Shown here piece after piece: positions 32,501 to 33,885 of a stretch of 33,885 bases of DNA. The stretch covers positions 1-33,885 of the forward strand of contig JAFLKN010000068.1 of assembly GCA_019163175.1 (NCBI GenBank), in the 5' to 3' direction. Position 1 is the first letter of the stretch, and every line of letters begins with the position of its first letter. This DNA is from Prolixibacteraceae bacterium. GTDB taxonomy: Bacteria; Bacteroidota; Bacteroidia; Bacteroidales; Prolixibacteraceae. A program made the translations under genes and the position numbers. The notes beneath the pieces were generated by a model. It was not told the DNA's origin, ran no database searches, and worked only from the letters and a program-made list of their open reading frames with translations.

Positions 32501-33885
32501 TTGGCAATCACATTTCCATTTACAGGAGTATCTTCCGGTGTAGAGATATAATCATCTTTGGCTACCGGAGCATCATTTACTGAAGAAATATTAATTGTAA
32601 TCTTTCCATTCGTCAGTGCCCAATTTGTTCCGTCAGTTGCAATATAGTTGAAGCTTGTACTTCCATTCCAGTTTAGCGCCGGAGCAAAACTTATATTCCC
32701 GAATTGTGCCAATGGGATAATCTGTTCAATCGTAATTTGACCTCCACTAAGTAATAATTTGCCATTGGTTGGAAGGCTAATAATCTTTACACTAACTATC
32801 GGATCTATATCCAGATCATTATATGCTGCTGTAAAATCAGTATTAGTAAATAATACATTATTGTCCTCTGAACCTGTTTTGATAAAATCACTGACTACCG
32901 GACTATGGTCATCATTGAGAATAGTTGCAATTCCTGATGTTGGATTTACTGTAATATTACGACCCTCGGTCGCCGGATTGCTCAATTCTACGATGAAGGT
33001 TTCATCCAATTCTGTGATTTTATCTGCATTAATCGAGATTGTAATAGTTTTACTAATCTCTTCCGGATCAAAAGTTAGAGTTCCACCAGCAGTAGTGTAA
33101 TCATTATCTGCAACTGTCGCGGTGCCATCAGTTGTCGCAAAATCAATGCTAAAACTATCCTGAAGAGTACCTGTAAGAGTTACAGTAAAGGTAAATTCCC
33201 CACTCACATCATCTTCGGCAATACTCACATTATCAATTGCAATGCTTGCTGCATCGTCGTCGGTAATGTTTATTGTAGCCTGATCATCTATTGTGCCTAT
33301 GACTGTAACACTATTATTTGTGCTTAACAATTTCCCGATTACGGTCTCTTCTTTCTCAACAATATTATCATCGGTTACAGGTATTGTAATTGTTGCAGTT
33401 AAAGTGTTGGCTGGAATAGTAACCGTTCCGATAAGAGTAGTATAATCTACCCCTTGAATTGCCGTTCCTGAAAAAATGTAAGTGACCTCGGTGTCTACGC
33501 TCACAGGGTTGGTCAGCGTCAGGGTGAACTCTCCGTCGGTCGATGGTTCGGAGGCCTGCGCAGTGGCTGCGATGCTCACTACAGAAGCGTCATTGTCGCT
33601 GATCGTAACGGTACCCGTATTGTTGGGTGCCGTAGCTACTGTTACCGCTGTATTGGTCGAGCTTAATGTCACAATAACTGTTTCGCCGCCGGTTTCAACG
33701 GTATTGTCATCGATCACCGTAACCGGTATGGTCACACTTGTCGTGTTGGCAGGGATTACTACAGTCGTGCCGATGCCTGTATAGTCGGAAGCTGAACTGG
33801 CTGTGCCTGTCACGGCATAAGTAACGGTGGTCGCTACGCTCACAGGGTTGGTCAGCGTCAGGGTGAACTCTCCGTCGGTCGATGG
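29587..33885 (-). CDS. Giant repeat adhesin with type IX (gliding-motility type B) C-terminal domain, N-terminus beyond window
   Basis: The frame is open to the window edge, giving 1432 visible C-terminal residues; the real start is outside. In order: three Calx-beta domains (tails TVTISDNDA, TINITDDDA, IATILNDDH); two or three cadherin/tandem-95-like units (SEDNNVLF, PEDTPVNGNVIANDSDIDGD, CSNEVLTGNILVNGDIDPEG); seven units of about 85 residues starting NAGENATICEG with a second cysteine near the end; a PKD-like unit (SWSPAEFVQ); and the sorting domain RNGLSPNGDGNNDIWWVEGI to the end. The last is recognised by the type IX system. Probably a calcium-dependent surface adhesin. A perfect 52-bp DNA repeat, 339 bp apart, marks recent duplication near the window edge. 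Confidence 0.93.
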   Translation of the reverse strand, partial: PSTDGEFTLTLTNPVSVATTVTYAVTGTASSASDYTGIGTTVVIPANTTSVTIPVTVIDDNTVETGGETVIVTLSSTNTAVTVATAPNNTGTVTISDNDASVVSIAATAQASEPSTDGEFTLTLTNPVSVDTEVTYIFSGTAIQGVDYTTLIGTVTIPANTLTATITIPVTDDNIVEKEETVIGKLLSTNNSVTVIGTIDDQATINITDDDAASIAIDNVSIAEDDVSGEFTFTVTLTGTLQDSFSIDFATTDGTATVADNDYTTAGGTLTFDPEEISKTITISINADKITELDETFIVELSNPATEGRNITVNPTSGIATILNDDHSPVVSDFIKTGSEDNNVLFTNTDFTAAYNDLDIDPIVSVKIISLPTNGKLLLSGGQITIEQIIPLAQFGNISFAPALNWNGSTSFNYIATDGTNWALTNGKITINISSVNDAPVAKDDYISTPEDTPVNGNVIANDSDIDGDNLTVTKFMVLGESYSSGTTATITNTGTLLISANGSYSFIPAVNFNGDVPTVLYTISDGHGGTDVGNLFISVNSLNDRPVIVDENYTICSNEVLTGNILVNGDIDPEGTLLVVNTTPVVAPLHGTFSITSDGKFTYTPIAGYNGSDQITVSVCDNGLPLPSTCSNDVIYINVVHAVVVNAGENATICEGSAYTLNSASVLNATGLTWTTSGTGKFSDINVANPVYTPSADDIANANVTLTLTAKGEGPCSEASDTMVLGITLQAIANAGENATICEGSTYSLATAVVQNASSLIWTTSGNGTFSNSSITHPVYTPGIADIAAGQVTLTLNAKGNNPCADVSDAMVLSFAKKVVAHAGADASVCEGNTFTLSTASVSDASSLIWTTSGTGTFNSTSVINPIYTPSAADIASGKVTLSLEAKGKSTCVSATDAMLLSFSKSVLVNAGENASICQGSSFAITNATVSEATSLNWITSGTGTFSSTSIVNPVYTPSDADIAKGSVSLTLQGKGSGTCADASDTMILSISLNAMVSAGPDASIGESITYTLNGATATNVSSLNWITRGTGTFSNAGILNSVYTPSEADMSAGSVTLTLSAKGNGLCPEVSDAMVLTLTLPITVNAGEDAIICEGLTYRLATASVTNSATVVWSTNGSGSFNNPNLINATYTPSAADLQKGQVTLTLTAGKVKDTLVLSFSAKPFISAGSDREACFGENVSISNVTARNYSGITWISKGMGEVQQSNTLTPVYKPAANETGDVKLIAIVTGVGLCSTQTVTDTLIIKYHEQLLIDAGEPQTVYVNTKTTLSATVYPQGGNYTYSWSPAEFVQNSHASTTETTALTSDVQFVLTVTDVNTGCKGSESVLVKVETSVDKMVTVRNGLSPNGDGNNDIWWVEGIEKFQDNEVLIFNRWGDKIIELRNYDNDNVFWDGNNTKGKRVPDGTYYYIIKINGIKSYTGWVQLRTGMD
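33495..33885. repeat. 52-bp perfect direct repeats, 339 bp apart, in Calx-beta coding region
   Basis: Bases 33495-33546 are identical to 33834-33885 (beginning CTACGCTCACAGGG). The period of 339 bases equals 113 codons, one Calx-beta unit; the second copy is cut by the window end, so the identity may extend further. Confidence 0.93.

Noticed and set aside
1-33885. CRISPR arrays or insertion sequences
   Set aside because: No regularly spaced short repeats with unique spacers and no transposase gene were seen; the repeated arrays at 29.6-33.9 kb are protein-coding.

Overview
The window is chromosomal DNA of a Bacteroidota bacterium, probably of the Marinilabiliales/Prolixibacteraceae type; the rank is inferred. 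The signs are a PorP/SprF-like outer-membrane protein beside a giant surface protein with a gliding-motility (type IX secretion, type B) C-terminal domain, a three-gene sdhCAB/frdCAB operon with a single cytochrome b subunit, several promoters of the Bacteroidota TAnnTTTG type, and no CCA encoded in the tRNA gene. The core genes have moderate G+C, while 15.3-28.4 kb and the small DUF3800 gene are clearly AT-rich.

Regions. (1) 1-3.1 kb: phoU facing a minus-strand run dus - ykvA - tauE/safE. (2) 3.2-6.8 kb: a small putative lipoprotein, a strong bidirectional terminator, then a minus-strand queuosine-precursor group: yhhQ (importer), queC and queF, with an AT-rich DUF3800 gene lodged between queC and queF. 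The yhhQ leader folds into a good preQ1-I riboswitch candidate two bases before the start codon. (3) 6.9-9.7 kb: a DUF2007/zinc-ribbon protein, a DinB-like protein, a CPBP-family membrane protease and an unrecognised conserved helical protein. (4) 10.0-11.4 kb: two small exported or lipoprotein-like genes of unknown role, lying between two about 105-bp direct copies of the sdhB 3' end plus its terminator. (5) 11.5-15.0 kb: the sdhCAB operon with a clear promoter. (6) 15.24-15.31 kb: tRNA-Arg(CCU).

(7) 15.3-28.4 kb: a 13.1-kb integrated element. Its left end is the 3' end of the tRNA gene and its right end is a 13-bp copy of that end (CCGGTGGGACTAC). From right to left it carries a tyrosine recombinase, an excisionase-like helix-turn-helix protein, a replication initiator resembling filamentous-phage gene II protein, and a tightly coupled operon hsdR-hsdM-hsdS-AAA ATPase-HNH nuclease. 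The last two genes look like a Septu-type (PtuA/PtuB-like) pair appended to a complete type I restriction-modification system; hsdS carries an extra C-terminal domain of about 150 residues just before the overlap with the ATPase gene. This is the best candidate in the window for a poorly described defence arrangement.

(8) 28.5-33.9 kb: a PorP/SprF-like gene and the C-terminal 1432 residues of a repeat-rich type IX secreted surface protein that runs off the window. Its Calx-beta repeats near the window edge share a perfect 52-bp DNA repeat 339 bp apart.
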